DNA from: Bacteroidota bacterium
GTDB taxonomy: Bacteria > Bacteroidota > Bacteroidia > Flavobacteriales > Flavobacteriaceae
Direction of reading: 5' to 3'
Length of the DNA: 64,000 bases
Assembly: GCA_023434025.1 (NCBI GenBank)
Contig: JAEYTL010000025.1
Coordinates: 1 to 64,000, forward strand
Within the stretch, counting starts at the first letter, position 1; every line of letters begins with the position of its first letter. The position numbers and the translations under genes are program-made. Below are positions 34,307-43,884 of this stretch, one piece after another. The notes below the pieces were generated by a model that saw only the letters and a list, made by a program, of their open reading frames with translations, had not been told where the DNA came from and ran no database searches.

Positions 34307-35269
34307 ATGAAAAAAGTTCACTTTTTAATTCAGTTTACCCTGCTTTTCGGTTTTTCGGGTCTGTTTGCCCAACACACCGATATGATTAATTCTAACCGTC
34401 CCGGGCTCTCTATGGCTGCCTTTTCGGTCGGAAAAAATGTTTTTCAACTGGAAAGCGGTATTTACGGAATCCGGGAAGATCACAACCTGGCCCGGTATAA
34501 CTCAAACGGGTTTGGTGTAGATCTGGACTTGCGGTATGGCTTTCTTCTTGAACAACTGGAAGTAATCGGAAACTTTAAATACCAGTATGACAAATACTAT
34601 TCTCCGTTGGTTGAAATGGCCAGAAGCGGCTTCAGAAGCACCACTTTCGGGGCTAAATACCTGGTGTATGATCCGTTTAAAAAAGGCGAAGACAAACCCA
34701 ATCTATACAGCTGGAAAGCCAATCACAAATTCAAATGGAAACAATTTATTCCAGCGGTCGGTGTCTATGCAGGAATGAACTTTGGTTTTGCCAACGACGA
34801 TTATGCCTATCCGGACGAGCCAACTATGAGCCCGAAAATCATGGTGATTGCCCAGAATCATTTTGGAGCACGCTGGGTTTTGGTCACTAATATCTTCTAT
34901 GACAAATTTACTACCGATTATAAATCGTTAGGCTACATTCTTACCCTGACGCACGGTTTTAATTACAAATGGTCCGGTTTTCTGGAAAATCAGGGAATTA
35001 AAGGCGACTATTATTCCGATAGTATTCTGCGTTTAGGAGCGGCTTATTTGATCCAGAACAACCTGCAGGTAGATGCGTCCATCAGTAAAAACTTTAAAGA
35101 CACACCCGATATTTTATACGGAGGTGTAGGTGTTTCCTGGCGTTTTGATAAAAAATACCAACCCGTAAAAATTGAAAAAGAAGAAGATGGCGGAAAAAGG
35201 GTGGACAAAAAGAAAAAAGATAAAAAAACAAAAGAATCTAAAAAACGGGCGGACGAAGTAGAAGGATAA
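34307..35269 (+). CDS. Outer-membrane beta-barrel protein (MetA-pathway phenol degradation-like)
   Basis: This 320-residue protein has a signal peptide (ending GLFAQ), then MINSNRPGLSMAAFSVGKNVFQLESG, of which TDMINSNRPG is the usual opening of this small beta-barrel family. Alternating strands fill the middle, with LGAAYLIQNNLQVDAS near the end. A basic C-terminal tail (KKKKDKKTKESKKR) is unusual for a barrel and probably extends into the periplasm. The likely role is passive transport or an unknown outer-membrane function. The next gene starts 4 bases later, so the two are co-transcribed. Confidence 0.78.
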   Translation: MKKVHFLIQFTLLFGFSGLFAQHTDMINSNRPGLSMAAFSVGKNVFQLESGIYGIREDHNLARYNSNGFGVDLDLRYGFLLEQLEVIGNFKYQYDKYYSPLVEMARSGFRSTTFGAKYLVYDPFKKGEDKPNLYSWKANHKFKWKQFIPAVGVYAGMNFGFANDDYAYPDEPTMSPKIMVIAQNHFGARWVLVTNIFYDKFTTDYKSLGYILTLTHGFNYKWSGFLENQGIKGDYYSDSILRLGAAYLIQNNLQVDASISKNFKDTPDILYGGVGVSWRFDKKYQPVKIEKEEDGGKRVDKKKKDKKTKESKKRADEVEG

Positions 35270-35273
35270 AATT

Positions 35274-36392
35274 ATGATTACAATTATTGAAGCTGATTCA
35301 AAAAAACTGCTTACCGATTACGTTAAATTCCCTTTCTCGTTATACAAGAATCATCCGTATTGGATTCCTCCCCTTATATCGGATGAGCTGGAAACATTCA
35401 ACAAAGAAGAAAACCCCGCTTTTGATAATGCTGAAGCCTATTTTTACTTGGCCTACAGAGAAAAGAAAATAGTAGGAAGAATTGCTGCCATTATCAATTG
35501 GGAGGAAGTAAACAATCAGCAAAAAAGAAAAGTCCGCTTTGGTTGGTGGGATGTCATTGATGATATAGAGGTTACCAAAGCCTTACTCGAAAAAGTATAT
35601 GAATTAGGCCGAAAAAACAAGCTGGAATATGCGGAAGGCCCGATGGGCTTTTCTAACCTGGATAAAGTTGGCGTTTTAACAGAAGGTTATAACCGTATGG
35701 GATCGATGATTACCTGGTATAATCATCCTTATTATAAAGAGCACCTGGAGCAATTGGGTTATACCAAAGAAAAAGAATATTTTGAAAGTATTTTTTCCTT
35801 TGCCGACGTCAACCCCGATTCCTTTACCAAAGCCAGTGAACTCATTCAAAAAAGGTATGAGCTCAAAGTCCTGACGTTTACCCGAACCAAAGACATATTG
35901 CCTTATGTAGACAAGATGTTTGACCTGTTTAACACCAGCTATGAAAAGTTAGCTTCATTTGTTGCGGTTTCAGAAAGGCAGAAAGCTTATTTTAAAAAGA
36001 AATACATTCCGTTCGTAAACCCGGAATATATCTTGTTTATCATGGATAAAAATGATAAGATGGTCGCTTTCAGCATTGTGATGCCCGGTTTTTCGGAAGC
36101 ACTTCAAAAGGCGAACGGGCGTTTATTCCCTTTCGGGTTTTACCATCTTTTAAAAGCCCGGAAACACAGTAAAGAAGTACTTTTTTATTTAATAGGCATT
36201 GATCCTGAATACCAGAACAAAGGGGTTACCGCACTTATTTTCAGAGAATATTACCGGGTTTTTAAAGAAAAAGGAATCACACAATGTAACCGGACTCCCG
36301 AATTAGAAGAAAATAACGCCATTCATAATTTATGGAAAAACTTTAACTCGGTGGTGGACAGAAAAAGAAGAACCTATCGGATAGATTTATAA
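35274..36392 (+). CDS. GNAT-fold N-acetyltransferase-like protein, 372 residues
   Basis: This protein looks like a two-domain GNAT-fold protein. The first part has FPFSLYKNHPYWIPPLISDE and KKIVGRIAAIIN, then EGPMGFSNLDKVGVLTEG. The second part ends with the acetyl-CoA-loop-like DPEYQNKGVTALIF and NRTPELEENNAIHNLWKNF. It belongs to a Bacteroidota family often annotated only as hypothetical, or wrongly as GTP cyclohydrolase. The substrate is unknown. It follows the outer-membrane protein gene by 4 bases and is followed by a strong terminator. Confidence 0.75.
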   Translation: MITIIEADSKKLLTDYVKFPFSLYKNHPYWIPPLISDELETFNKEENPAFDNAEAYFYLAYREKKIVGRIAAIINWEEVNNQQKRKVRFGWWDVIDDIEVTKALLEKVYELGRKNKLEYAEGPMGFSNLDKVGVLTEGYNRMGSMITWYNHPYYKEHLEQLGYTKEKEYFESIFSFADVNPDSFTKASELIQKRYELKVLTFTRTKDILPYVDKMFDLFNTSYEKLASFVAVSERQKAYFKKKYIPFVNPEYILFIMDKNDKMVAFSIVMPGFSEALQKANGRLFPFGFYHLLKARKHSKEVLFYLIGIDPEYQNKGVTALIFREYYRVFKEKGITQCNRTPELEENNAIHNLWKNFNSVVDRKRRTYRIDL

Positions 36393-36436
36393 AAACCAAA
36401 AACCACTCCGTAGAAAGAGTGGTTTTTGGTTTTTGT
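36391..36436. terminator. Bidirectional terminator
   Basis: AAAAACCAAAAACCACTC pairs with GAGTGGTTTTTGGTTTTT. It serves the acetyltransferase-like gene and, read backwards, the oxoamine synthase gene that ends at 36454. Confidence 0.9.
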
Positions 36437-36453
36437 TATATAAACAGCACCTT

Positions 36454-37713
36454 TTAAGAAACATCAACCGTGGTTGCTTCGGCAATTTTCTTATACGTTC
36501 CGTTAACCAGTTTTTCGCGGATGGCTTCAAAAGCAGCGAGCGTTTCATTAATATCCTCAAGGGTGTGTGAAGCCGTTGGAATCATTCGCAACAAGATAAT
36601 TCCTTTCGGGATCACCGGATAGACCACAATAGAAAGGAAAATACCGTAGTTTTCACGCAAATCATTCACCATTACCATGGCTTCCGGAATTGAACCTTCT
36701 AAATAAACCGGTGTGATACAAGTATTTGTATCGCCAATATTAAACCCTTTTTCTTTTAATCCGTTTTGTAGGGCATTTACATTTTCCCACAATTTGTCTT
36801 TGATAGATGATGAATTGCGCAACAGTTCTAAACGCTTCAACGACCCTATTGTCTGAATCATTGGCAATGCTTTGGCAAACATTTGCGAACGCAAATTGTA
36901 TTTTAAATAATCAATTATATCTTTATCTGCCGCCACAAAAGCCCCGATGTTTGCCATTGATTTTGCAAACGTTGAAAAATAAACATCAATTCCGTCCTGG
37001 CAACCTTGCTCTTCTCCTGCCCCTGCTCCTGTTTTTCCTAAGGTTCCAAAACCATGGGCATCATCAACCAATAACCTGAAATTGTACCTTTCTTTCATGG
37101 CAACAATCTCTTTTAACTTTCCTTGCTGGCCACGCATTCCAAAAACACCTTCGGTAATAAATAAAATTCCGCCTCCGGTTTCCTGAGCCATTTTAGTTGC
37201 CCGTTGAAGGTTTTTTTCCATACTTTCCAGATCGTTATGCTTGTAGGTAAACCGTTTACCCATGTGCAAACGCACACCATCTATAATACACGCATGCGAA
37301 TCGACATCGTATACGATAATATCATTTTTTGTAACCAAGGCATCAATGATTGAAACCATTCCCTGGTAACCAAAATTCAGTAAATAAGCCGCTTCTTTCA
37401 TGACAAAAGCTGCCAATTCATTTTCCAGCTGCTCGTGGTAGGTGGTATGACCGCTCATCATTCGGGCTCCCATCGGATAAGCCGCTCCATATTGCATAGC
37501 TGCTTCAGTATCGGCTTTACGGACTTCCGGGTGGTTGGCTAAGCCCAGGTAATCATTGATACTCCAGTTCAGGATTTTTTTTCCGTGGAATTGCATTCTT
37601 GGTCCGAGTTCTCCCTCTAACTTTGGAAATACATAGTAACCTTCTGCCTGTGAAGCCCATTTTCCCAATGGCCCTTTATTGTTTTGAATTCTTTCGAATA
37701 AATCTTTTACCAT
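36454..37713 (-). CDS. Alpha-oxoamine synthase (serine palmitoyltransferase- or sulfonolipid-type)
   Basis: This 419-residue PLP enzyme belongs to the family that joins an amino acid to an acyl-CoA/ACP with loss of CO2. The PLP lysine is Lys251 in FSTFAKSMAN, Asp217 (LVDDAHGFG) binds the pyridine nitrogen, and His140 (VDSHACI) stacks on the ring. The lipid-forming members begin with a long N-terminal helix and WSINDYLGLANHPEV, as here. In Bacteroidota this can be serine palmitoyltransferase (sphingolipids) or the cysteate acyltransferase that makes capnine-type sulfonolipids; I cannot decide between them by eye. It stands alone, with a TAnnTTTG box upstream. Confidence 0.85.
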   Translation of the reverse strand: MVKDLFERIQNNKGPLGKWASQAEGYYVFPKLEGELGPRMQFHGKKILNWSINDYLGLANHPEVRKADTEAAMQYGAAYPMGARMMSGHTTYHEQLENELAAFVMKEAAYLLNFGYQGMVSIIDALVTKNDIIVYDVDSHACIIDGVRLHMGKRFTYKHNDLESMEKNLQRATKMAQETGGGILFITEGVFGMRGQQGKLKEIVAMKERYNFRLLVDDAHGFGTLGKTGAGAGEEQGCQDGIDVYFSTFAKSMANIGAFVAADKDIIDYLKYNLRSQMFAKALPMIQTIGSLKRLELLRNSSSIKDKLWENVNALQNGLKEKGFNIGDTNTCITPVYLEGSIPEAMVMVNDLRENYGIFLSIVVYPVIPKGIILLRMIPTASHTLEDINETLAAFEAIREKLVNGTYKKIAEATTVDVS

Positions 37714-37739
37714 GATTTTTGTGTGTTAAAAAAACGTGG

Positions 37740-37747
37740 CAAAAGTA
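37740..37747 (-). promoter_or_regulatory. Bacteroidota -7 box (TACTTTTG)
   Basis: On the minus strand TACTTTTG matches TAnnTTTG, 27 bases upstream of the oxoamine synthase start. Confidence 0.6.
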
Positions 37748-37851
37748 AGAATTTCAAATCTACTATCATAATATTTTTAATGGAATGATTATGATTTGAT
37801 ACTTAGTTTAATATAATTTTAAAATGTGTAATTAAAATATTCTAATATCTT

Positions 37852-37859
37852 TATCTTTG
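37852..37859 (+). promoter_or_regulatory. Bacteroidota -7 box (TATCTTTG)
   Basis: An exact TAnnTTTG match 22 bases before the ATG at 37881. Its place argues against a start at the TTG at 37857. Confidence 0.65.
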
Positions 37860-37880
37860 GGTGATATTTTTTTGACCGAT

Positions 37881-38639
37881 ATGAGTAAAAACAATGATAA
37901 CGATTTAAAATTAGCCGTTCTGATTGATGCCGATAATGTTCCTTTCAGCAATGTAAAAGGGATGATGGAAGAAATTGCCAAATACGGCACACCAACCACC
38001 AAACGGATTTATGCCGACTGGACCAGACCCAATGCCAACGGCTGGAAAGGTGTTTTACTGGAACATGCCATTACCCCCATTCAGCAATACAGTTATACCA
38101 CGGGCAAAAACTCTTCTGATTCTGCGTTGATAATTGATGCGATGGATTTGCTTTATTCCGGAAAATTAGATGGCTTTTGCATTGTATCCAGCGACAGTGA
38201 TTTTACCCGGCTGGCTATTCGCCTGAGAGAATCCGGCATGAAAGTCATTGGCATTGGCGAACAAAAAACCCCAAAACCCTTTATCAGTGGTTGCGACCGG
38301 TTTATCTTTATTGAAGTGCTGGAAGGAGCCAAAAAGAAGAAAGGCATTACTGCGACCGCTTCTGATAAAAAGAAAGAAGAAAAAACATACCCCAAAATTG
38401 ATGTGGAAACCATCGATATTATTGAATCGAGTATAGAAGATATTGCCGAAGATGACGGCTGGGCATTTTTGGGTGATGTAGGCAATCTTATTGTTAAGAA
38501 AAAGCCCGAATTTGACCCGCGTAACTTTGGTTTTTCCAAATTAACACCGTTGATGAAATCGCTGACTCATTTGCTGGAAATACACGAACGGGAATCGGAT
38601 AAAAAGGGAATCAAGCATGTGTATGTAAGATTAAAATAA
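37881..38639 (+). CDS. NYN-domain (PIN-like) nuclease with OST-HTH/LOTUS domain
   Basis: This 252-residue protein starts at MSKNNDND. The N-terminal NYN domain (about residues 10-150) has the acidic residues of the PIN-like metal site: LAVLIDADNVP, DSALIIDAMDLL and GFCIVSSDSDFTRLA. A lysine-rich linker follows, then a C-terminal OST-HTH (LOTUS) domain (about 175-250, with DDGWAFLGDVGNLIVKK and FGFSKLTPLMKSL), which binds RNA or G-quadruplexes. NYN/OST-HTH proteins of the LabA type are thought to act on RNA. No partner gene is adjacent. Confidence 0.9.
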   Translation: MSKNNDNDLKLAVLIDADNVPFSNVKGMMEEIAKYGTPTTKRIYADWTRPNANGWKGVLLEHAITPIQQYSYTTGKNSSDSALIIDAMDLLYSGKLDGFCIVSSDSDFTRLAIRLRESGMKVIGIGEQKTPKPFISGCDRFIFIEVLEGAKKKKGITATASDKKKEEKTYPKIDVETIDIIESSIEDIAEDDGWAFLGDVGNLIVKKKPEFDPRNFGFSKLTPLMKSLTHLLEIHERESDKKGIKHVYVRLK

Positions 38640-38702
38640 GGCTTTGGAAAAATTGGTTTAACCGGGATTAAAGCCATGATATTTTAATTGCGTACACAGT
38701 AA

Positions 38703-41090
38703 TTAAACCAGTACCAATTCGGCTATATTTTTAAACAGGAGTTCTTTATCAACCGGTTTAGACATGTATTTGTTCATTCCGATTTCCATGACCCTTTCCT
38801 TGGTGGTTTCCATCACATCAGCCGTTAAGGCTATAATAGGAATGTTCTTTTTTTCATGTCCGGCTTCGCCCTTTCTGATGGCTACCGTAGCTTCGTAACC
38901 ATCCATAACCGGCATCTGCAGATCCATCAAAACCAAATCAAAATTCTTTTCCTGCAATGCGGTAACCCCTTCCTGTCCGTTATTAGCAAAAACAACCGTC
39001 GTGTTTAACCATTTTTTGGTAATCATTTTTATAACCATCTGATTCATCGCATTGTCTTCTACCACAAGAATATTTTTTCCCTTCAGATCATAGTCTGCTA
39101 CTTCTGCCACCTGAATTTCGGGCTTTTCTACAGCAATGGTTTCATATTGTAACATAATTTTACAGACGGTTCCCTGATCTACAATACTCTGAAGATCAAC
39201 TTTTCCGTTATGCAGATCTGCCAGCGTTTTTACGATATACAGCCCTAAACCGAGTCCGCCGTACTTTCTTTTATTATTGATGCTTTCCTGTGTAAAGGAT
39301 TCAAAAATAGAATTCATTTTTTCCTTCGGTATGCCCACTCCCGTGTCGGCTATCGTAAAAATCAGATCAACATGGTTTCCTCTCTTTTGCTTGCAATCTA
39401 CCTTAAAGGTCACAAAACCGTGGGTTGTAAACTTCAGTGCATTGCTCAACACGTTGTTGATCATCTGTGTCAAACGCATCTTATCGCCTAAAATCATTTC
39501 CGGCAGATCCGGTGAAATCTCCAGATTAAATCCGAGCCCCTGGTTTTTGGCCCGATAAGCCATATTCTTGGCCAAATGTTCCAGTAATGGTCTGGGGCTG
39601 AATGCTTCCAAATCTAATTTCAGTTCTCTTTTTTCAATCTTGGAAAAGTCTAAAATATCATTTACGGAACTCAGCAAACTATAAGAAGAATCTTTGATTA
39701 GCAGACTATTTTTTTGAATACTTTCGTCTTTAGTGTCTTTTGAAATTTCCTTCGCTAAATTCAAAATTGCATTCAGAGGTGTTCGGAGCTCATGACTGAT
39801 ATTGGACAAAAAATACGATTTCATTTCATTCATTTCTTCCGATTTCTGAAGGGCTATTTTCTGAAGCTCCTCCCGTTCATCCCTCAGTTTCCGGATTAAA
39901 TTAGCCATCGAAAGGGATAGAAAAATAACTTCCATTCCCGTTCCCAATTTTGACCCGTTCTCGGTCATAAAAGTTACCGGGAGCACACTGAAGTTTTTAA
40001 GGATAAACACCACAAAACCAGCAACCAGAAAGAAGATACCGATTACAAAAAACTTATCTATTTTACGGGTTTTACTGTAAATTATCACCACCGAAGAAAT
40101 AATTAAAATAAGCAACAGCAAGCCGAGTGCATTGGCTATCGGATAAGAAAGCTGTAAAGCTCCGGGATGAATGAACAACGACAGTAAAAGGATAAAATCT
40201 AATATAAAAATAATGTAAAATGCATTATTGATAAACTTGCTGTACTTTTTAATCTGGAGAAAAACCTGTGCATATCTTCCCAAAAAAAAGTTGGCTATAC
40301 AGGCTGAAAGAATAACGGCATTTAAGCACAACCAACCGGAATTAGGGGTAAACAACTGATAAAAATAGCCGTCCAGCGAAAACTGCAACATTCCGATAAA
40401 CACAACATACAAACTGTAGTACAAAAAACTGCGTTCCTTCATGGCAAAAAAGAAGAACATATATATAATAGCCGTAATCAGAAGGATACCGTAAAAAATT
40501 CCGAAAATTGCCTGTTCAAAAGCCAATGTCTGCATCAGGTTATCCATCGTACGAAGCATTATTCCGGCATTAATAACCTCTCCGTCACTTTTTAAATGCA
40601 AGAAATAAGAATAATCCGTTTGGGGTTGCAGGACTATTTTAAAGATAACTTTTCTGTTCTTAAAACTTCGGTCTTTGAACGGAATTGCATCGCCACTGAT
40701 CTGTTTTGTAATCTTCCCTTTTTCATTGATGGTATAAAACTCAGCCACATCAACAATAGGACGACAGACTTCTAAAAAAAAGGTCTTTTCATCTTCTGTT
40801 TCGTTGTGAAGATCAAATTTTATCCAGAAATGATTGTTGGTAAACCCCAGATCGGTGTTTTCATTCGGCAAGGCTTCAAAAACCAGGGTATGATCCAAAA
40901 TGATTTCTTCAATTGTACGGCTCTCCTGTTCTAAATTGGCAATTTTTGCAAAAGGATGCAAGGAGATTTCTTCCTCAAAACTATCGTCTTTTACGACAAA
41001 CTGAGCATGAAGTGGAAAGAGACTGATCAAAAAAAGAAACGTAAACGCACAGGAAATCTTAAACGATCGGGCTTCGTAGTTATGCTTCAT
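38703..41090 (-). CDS. Hybrid sensor histidine kinase / response regulator with 7TMR-DISM sensor
   Basis: This 795-residue protein has a signal peptide. The extracytoplasmic 7TMR-DISMED2 domain (about residues 50-190, with NNHFWIKFDLHNETEDEKTF) is followed by seven membrane helices (about 195-400). Then come a coiled coil, a HisKA domain (SNISHELRTPLNAI), an HATPase domain (NNVLSNALKF, ADTGVGIPKE, GGLGLGLYIVK) and a C-terminal receiver (ILVVEDNAMNQMV, LVLMDLQMPVMDGYEA, LTADVM, KPVD). DISM sensors are thought to bind sugars or other extracellular ligands. No HPt or output protein is adjacent, so the output route is unknown. Confidence 0.94.
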   Translation of the reverse strand: MKHNYEARSFKISCAFTFLFLISLFPLHAQFVVKDDSFEEEISLHPFAKIANLEQESRTIEEIILDHTLVFEALPNENTDLGFTNNHFWIKFDLHNETEDEKTFFLEVCRPIVDVAEFYTINEKGKITKQISGDAIPFKDRSFKNRKVIFKIVLQPQTDYSYFLHLKSDGEVINAGIMLRTMDNLMQTLAFEQAIFGIFYGILLITAIIYMFFFFAMKERSFLYYSLYVVFIGMLQFSLDGYFYQLFTPNSGWLCLNAVILSACIANFFLGRYAQVFLQIKKYSKFINNAFYIIFILDFILLLSLFIHPGALQLSYPIANALGLLLLILIISSVVIIYSKTRKIDKFFVIGIFFLVAGFVVFILKNFSVLPVTFMTENGSKLGTGMEVIFLSLSMANLIRKLRDEREELQKIALQKSEEMNEMKSYFLSNISHELRTPLNAILNLAKEISKDTKDESIQKNSLLIKDSSYSLLSSVNDILDFSKIEKRELKLDLEAFSPRPLLEHLAKNMAYRAKNQGLGFNLEISPDLPEMILGDKMRLTQMINNVLSNALKFTTHGFVTFKVDCKQKRGNHVDLIFTIADTGVGIPKEKMNSIFESFTQESINNKRKYGGLGLGLYIVKTLADLHNGKVDLQSIVDQGTVCKIMLQYETIAVEKPEIQVAEVADYDLKGKNILVVEDNAMNQMVIKMITKKWLNTTVVFANNGQEGVTALQEKNFDLVLMDLQMPVMDGYEATVAIRKGEAGHEKKNIPIIALTADVMETTKERVMEIGMNKYMSKPVDKELLFKNIAELVLV

Positions 41091-41297
41091 TGAGTGGTAT
41101 TTTTGTGGTATTTTGTTTTATTAAGCATTTTATATACGAAACAAAACGCTCTGTGGTTTTATTTTTTAAAAAAACTATCAACACAAAGCCATAACTGTTT
41201 CATTATAATACAAGTATAATTAAAATATTTACTTCTGAAAGATATTTAACTATTGTTGAAGGAAGGAAATCAGAAAAAACAATACCAAAAAAGGTAT

Positions 41298-41930
41298 CTA
41301 AAGGCTTAAATAAATTGAAACAAAATGAGCAACGGTACCGAAGAGTACAAAAAAGTGCCAAATTGTATGGTAATAGTATTTATAATCCCTGATGTAGAAA
41401 TAAACACCAGTGGTGTAGCTCATTCCCCCAATTAGAATCCATAAAAAAACAGAAAAAGGCATCGTAAGGATAAGCGGTTTGATTACAAAAACAATCATCC
41501 AGCCCAAAGCCAGGTAAAGCATGACCGAAATAAACCGGAATTTTTGCGTAAAGAAAATTTTAAAAACGATTCCGAATGCCACTATGGTCCACATAATGCC
41601 TAAAAAAACAGTCGCTGTTTCAGGTTTCAGGTAGCGAACCATCAGCGGTGTATAGGTTCCGGCAATTAAAAAGTAGATACTGATATGATCGCCTATCTGA
41701 AACAAATACTTTATCTTTTGATTGGTAGCTGCATGAAATAATGTTGAAAAGGTATAAACCGCCAGCATTCCTATTCCAAATGCCAAAACAGATATAAAAA
41801 CAGGCCATTGATTCTCGTTGAATGAGTCAACCAATAAAAAAGGCATTCCAATAAGACAGAAAACAATACCAAGGCCATGAGTAATGGCATTTACAACCTC
41901 TTCTTTCCGGGTTTGCTCTCGTTTTGACAT
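41298..41930 (-). CDS. trhA: Hemolysin III / PAQR family membrane protein
   Basis: This 210-residue protein has seven membrane helices. The family residues are visible: REQTRKEEVVNAITHGLG (the first His), STLFHAATNQ, and YYHTIWHFFVLFGTVAHF (paired histidines near the end), which form the metal site of PAQR proteins. TrhA of E. coli is linked to membrane-lipid homeostasis; the older name hemolysin III is not proof of lysis. A CAAAATTA (TAATTTTG on the minus strand) box lies only 5 bases before the start, so the mRNA would have almost no leader, or a second promoter exists. Confidence 0.92.
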   Translation of the reverse strand: MSKREQTRKEEVVNAITHGLGIVFCLIGMPFLLVDSFNENQWPVFISVLAFGIGMLAVYTFSTLFHAATNQKIKYLFQIGDHISIYFLIAGTYTPLMVRYLKPETATVFLGIMWTIVAFGIVFKIFFTQKFRFISVMLYLALGWMIVFVIKPLILTMPFSVFLWILIGGMSYTTGVYFYIRDYKYYYHTIWHFFVLFGTVAHFVSIYLSL

Positions 41931-42153
41931 GCTACAAAATTAAGACTGCTCTTTATTTAAACAGATTGACCGGTTATTCTCCTTCTTACCCCCCTTTTTA
42001 ATGAACAGGGAAAATTATCGGTATGTGCTGAACTCAACATTTTAAAATAAGATATAAAATTACAGAAAAGATGCTTTACTTAATTGCTTCAGTATGCTAA
42101 ATTAAAATTAAGTTTTTACCTATCTTTAACCCACTGAACCTAATCAAAATTAA

Positions 42154-42492
42154 ATGAAAAAACCGTTGCTTGCAAGGCAAATCCATTTTATACTGTTACT
42201 GCTCCTGAATTTTTCTTTCTGTCATAGCAAAGCTCAGGATTCCATTGTATGCAACGAATTGATTAAAAAAGGGATAGACGACATGATGAATGTTCGCTAT
42301 GCCCGAGCCATCGAACACCTTTCTAAATCGCAGGAAATGGCTCAATCCGGTAAATGGCCTAAACAACAGTTTCTTTCGGTTAACAACCTGGGGTTAACCT
42401 ATTATAAAATGATGGATTACGGCAAAGCCCTCACCTATTTTTTAGAAGCATATGAATTGGCTTTGGCTCAAAAAACCCTGTCAACGAAATGA
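42154..42492 (+). CDS. TPR regulator, N-terminal fragment (frame-broken)
   Basis: This 112-residue product has a signal peptide (ending SKAQ) and two TPR-like repeats (YARAIEHLSKSQEMAQ and NNLGLTYYKMMDYGKALTYF). It ends at TGA only 17 bases past a run of six A (42470-42475). Adding one A there joins the frame to the next gene as ALAQKNPVNEMTVLNNIA, giving a seamless ~536-residue TPR protein. So this and the next entry are almost certainly halves of one gene, split by a one-base deletion, a sequencing error, or slippage on A6. An ATGA overlap may still allow coupled translation of the second half. Confidence 0.8.
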   Translation: MKKPLLARQIHFILLLLLNFSFCHSKAQDSIVCNELIKKGIDDMMNVRYARAIEHLSKSQEMAQSGKWPKQQFLSVNNLGLTYYKMMDYGKALTYFLEAYELALAQKTLSTK

Positions 42493-43766
42493 CTGTGCTT
42501 AATAACATTGCCATTGTTTATATTAAAGAGCAAAAGAATGAGCAGGCAGAATCATATTTTTTAAAATCATTTGAAATTGCCCGGGAACATAAGATTGACA
42601 CCAGGGTTGGTTATTATGCTACCAATCTGGCACAGCTCAATTTAGAAATGAAGAAATTTGATAAAGCCGAAAGTTACATAAACTCAGCTCTTCCCAAGTT
42701 ACAAAATGAGCCCCGGGTTTTAATGAGTGCAAAAATTATTCGAAATGCTCTTTTGTTCGAAAGAAAAAAATATGCTGAGGTTATTCAAAATTGTCTTGTA
42801 CTACTCTATGAGGCAGAAAAGCAGCATTATACTGAAGAACAAACGGAATTAGATTACCTGATTGCCAAAGCTTACTTAAAATCGAATCAGTTTGAAAAAG
42901 CTCTGTATTATACAGGATCAGGGCTTAAATTAACTAAGAATCATGAGGTCAAAATAAGGCTTTTTGAACTTCAGTCAGAAATAGCAGTGCGAATGAATCT
43001 GATTGAAAAGGCCATACTTTCAAAAGATTCCGTTATCAAATTATCCCAGCTTGTTAATGACACAAAAAACAAAGAACTTATTGAAAATTCTACATTGCGT
43101 TTTGAGTTATCCGAATCTAAACATGCTTTAGAAATCAACAAAACATTAGGCGAAAACCAACGTAAAGTTTATTTGCTTTCCATTATTCTTTTAGTGCTTG
43201 TGCTCATTATCCTGATAGCTGTTTTTTATAAAAGAAATCAAATTATCAAGCAGCGAAAAATAATTAACGACAACTTTTATAAAATTCAAAACCTTGAACT
43301 TGAACAGGAAAAAAATAACAGTAAATTACTTCAAAATGAGGTTGAATTAAAAAACAAAATGCTGTCTGATAAGATTTTATTTCAAACTACCCGAAATGAA
43401 CTGATCGAAGAAGTCATTGAAACCATCTCAAAAGATACTGCCTTAAAAGACAATGTCACAATATTAAAAACCGTCCGGGATTTAAAGACTCATTTAAGAG
43501 AAGATTCAAAATGGGACGATTTTACAACTCATTTTGAAAATGTAAATAACGAATTTATACAAACCTTAAAAATGAAACACCCGGATCTTAATGCCAACGA
43601 CATTCGTTTTTTGTCATTCATTTACCTGAACCTCAACACCAAAGAAATTGCTTCATTGTTAAATATATCACCGGAGAGTTGCCGAAAACGCAAAGAAAGA
43701 CTTGTAAAAAAATTAAACCTTGAACCGGATATTTCACTATATAATTACTTGTCCACAATACTGTAA
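42489..43766 (+). CDS. TPR protein with membrane helix and LuxR-type HTH, C-terminal part
   Basis: This 425-residue part continues the TPR series (LNNIAIVYIKEQKNEQAESYFLKSF), then has one membrane helix (about residues 228-250, VYLLSIILLVLVLIILIAVF). A long coiled coil follows (EQEKNNSKLLQNEVELKNKML), and a C-terminal helix-turn-helix of the LuxR type (NANDIRFLSFIYLNLNTKEI, LLNISPESCRKRKERL). The layout is that of Bacteroidota TPR regulators with periplasmic repeats and a cytoplasmic DNA-binding end. The T9SS-secreted protein gene downstream is a possible target. See the previous entry for the frame break. Confidence 0.85.
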   Translation: MTVLNNIAIVYIKEQKNEQAESYFLKSFEIAREHKIDTRVGYYATNLAQLNLEMKKFDKAESYINSALPKLQNEPRVLMSAKIIRNALLFERKKYAEVIQNCLVLLYEAEKQHYTEEQTELDYLIAKAYLKSNQFEKALYYTGSGLKLTKNHEVKIRLFELQSEIAVRMNLIEKAILSKDSVIKLSQLVNDTKNKELIENSTLRFELSESKHALEINKTLGENQRKVYLLSIILLVLVLIILIAVFYKRNQIIKQRKIINDNFYKIQNLELEQEKNNSKLLQNEVELKNKMLSDKILFQTTRNELIEEVIETISKDTALKDNVTILKTVRDLKTHLREDSKWDDFTTHFENVNNEFIQTLKMKHPDLNANDIRFLSFIYLNLNTKEIASLLNISPESCRKRKERLVKKLNLEPDISLYNYLSTIL

Positions 43767-43884
43767 ACCAGCTGCTGTCACAAAATGTCACATCCGGCGT
43801 CACGTCTTGTAGCGGGCTTTATCATAAATTTTTCAAACAATCATTGTTAATTTGTCATTAAAATTACTAACCAAAAAAATTGTT

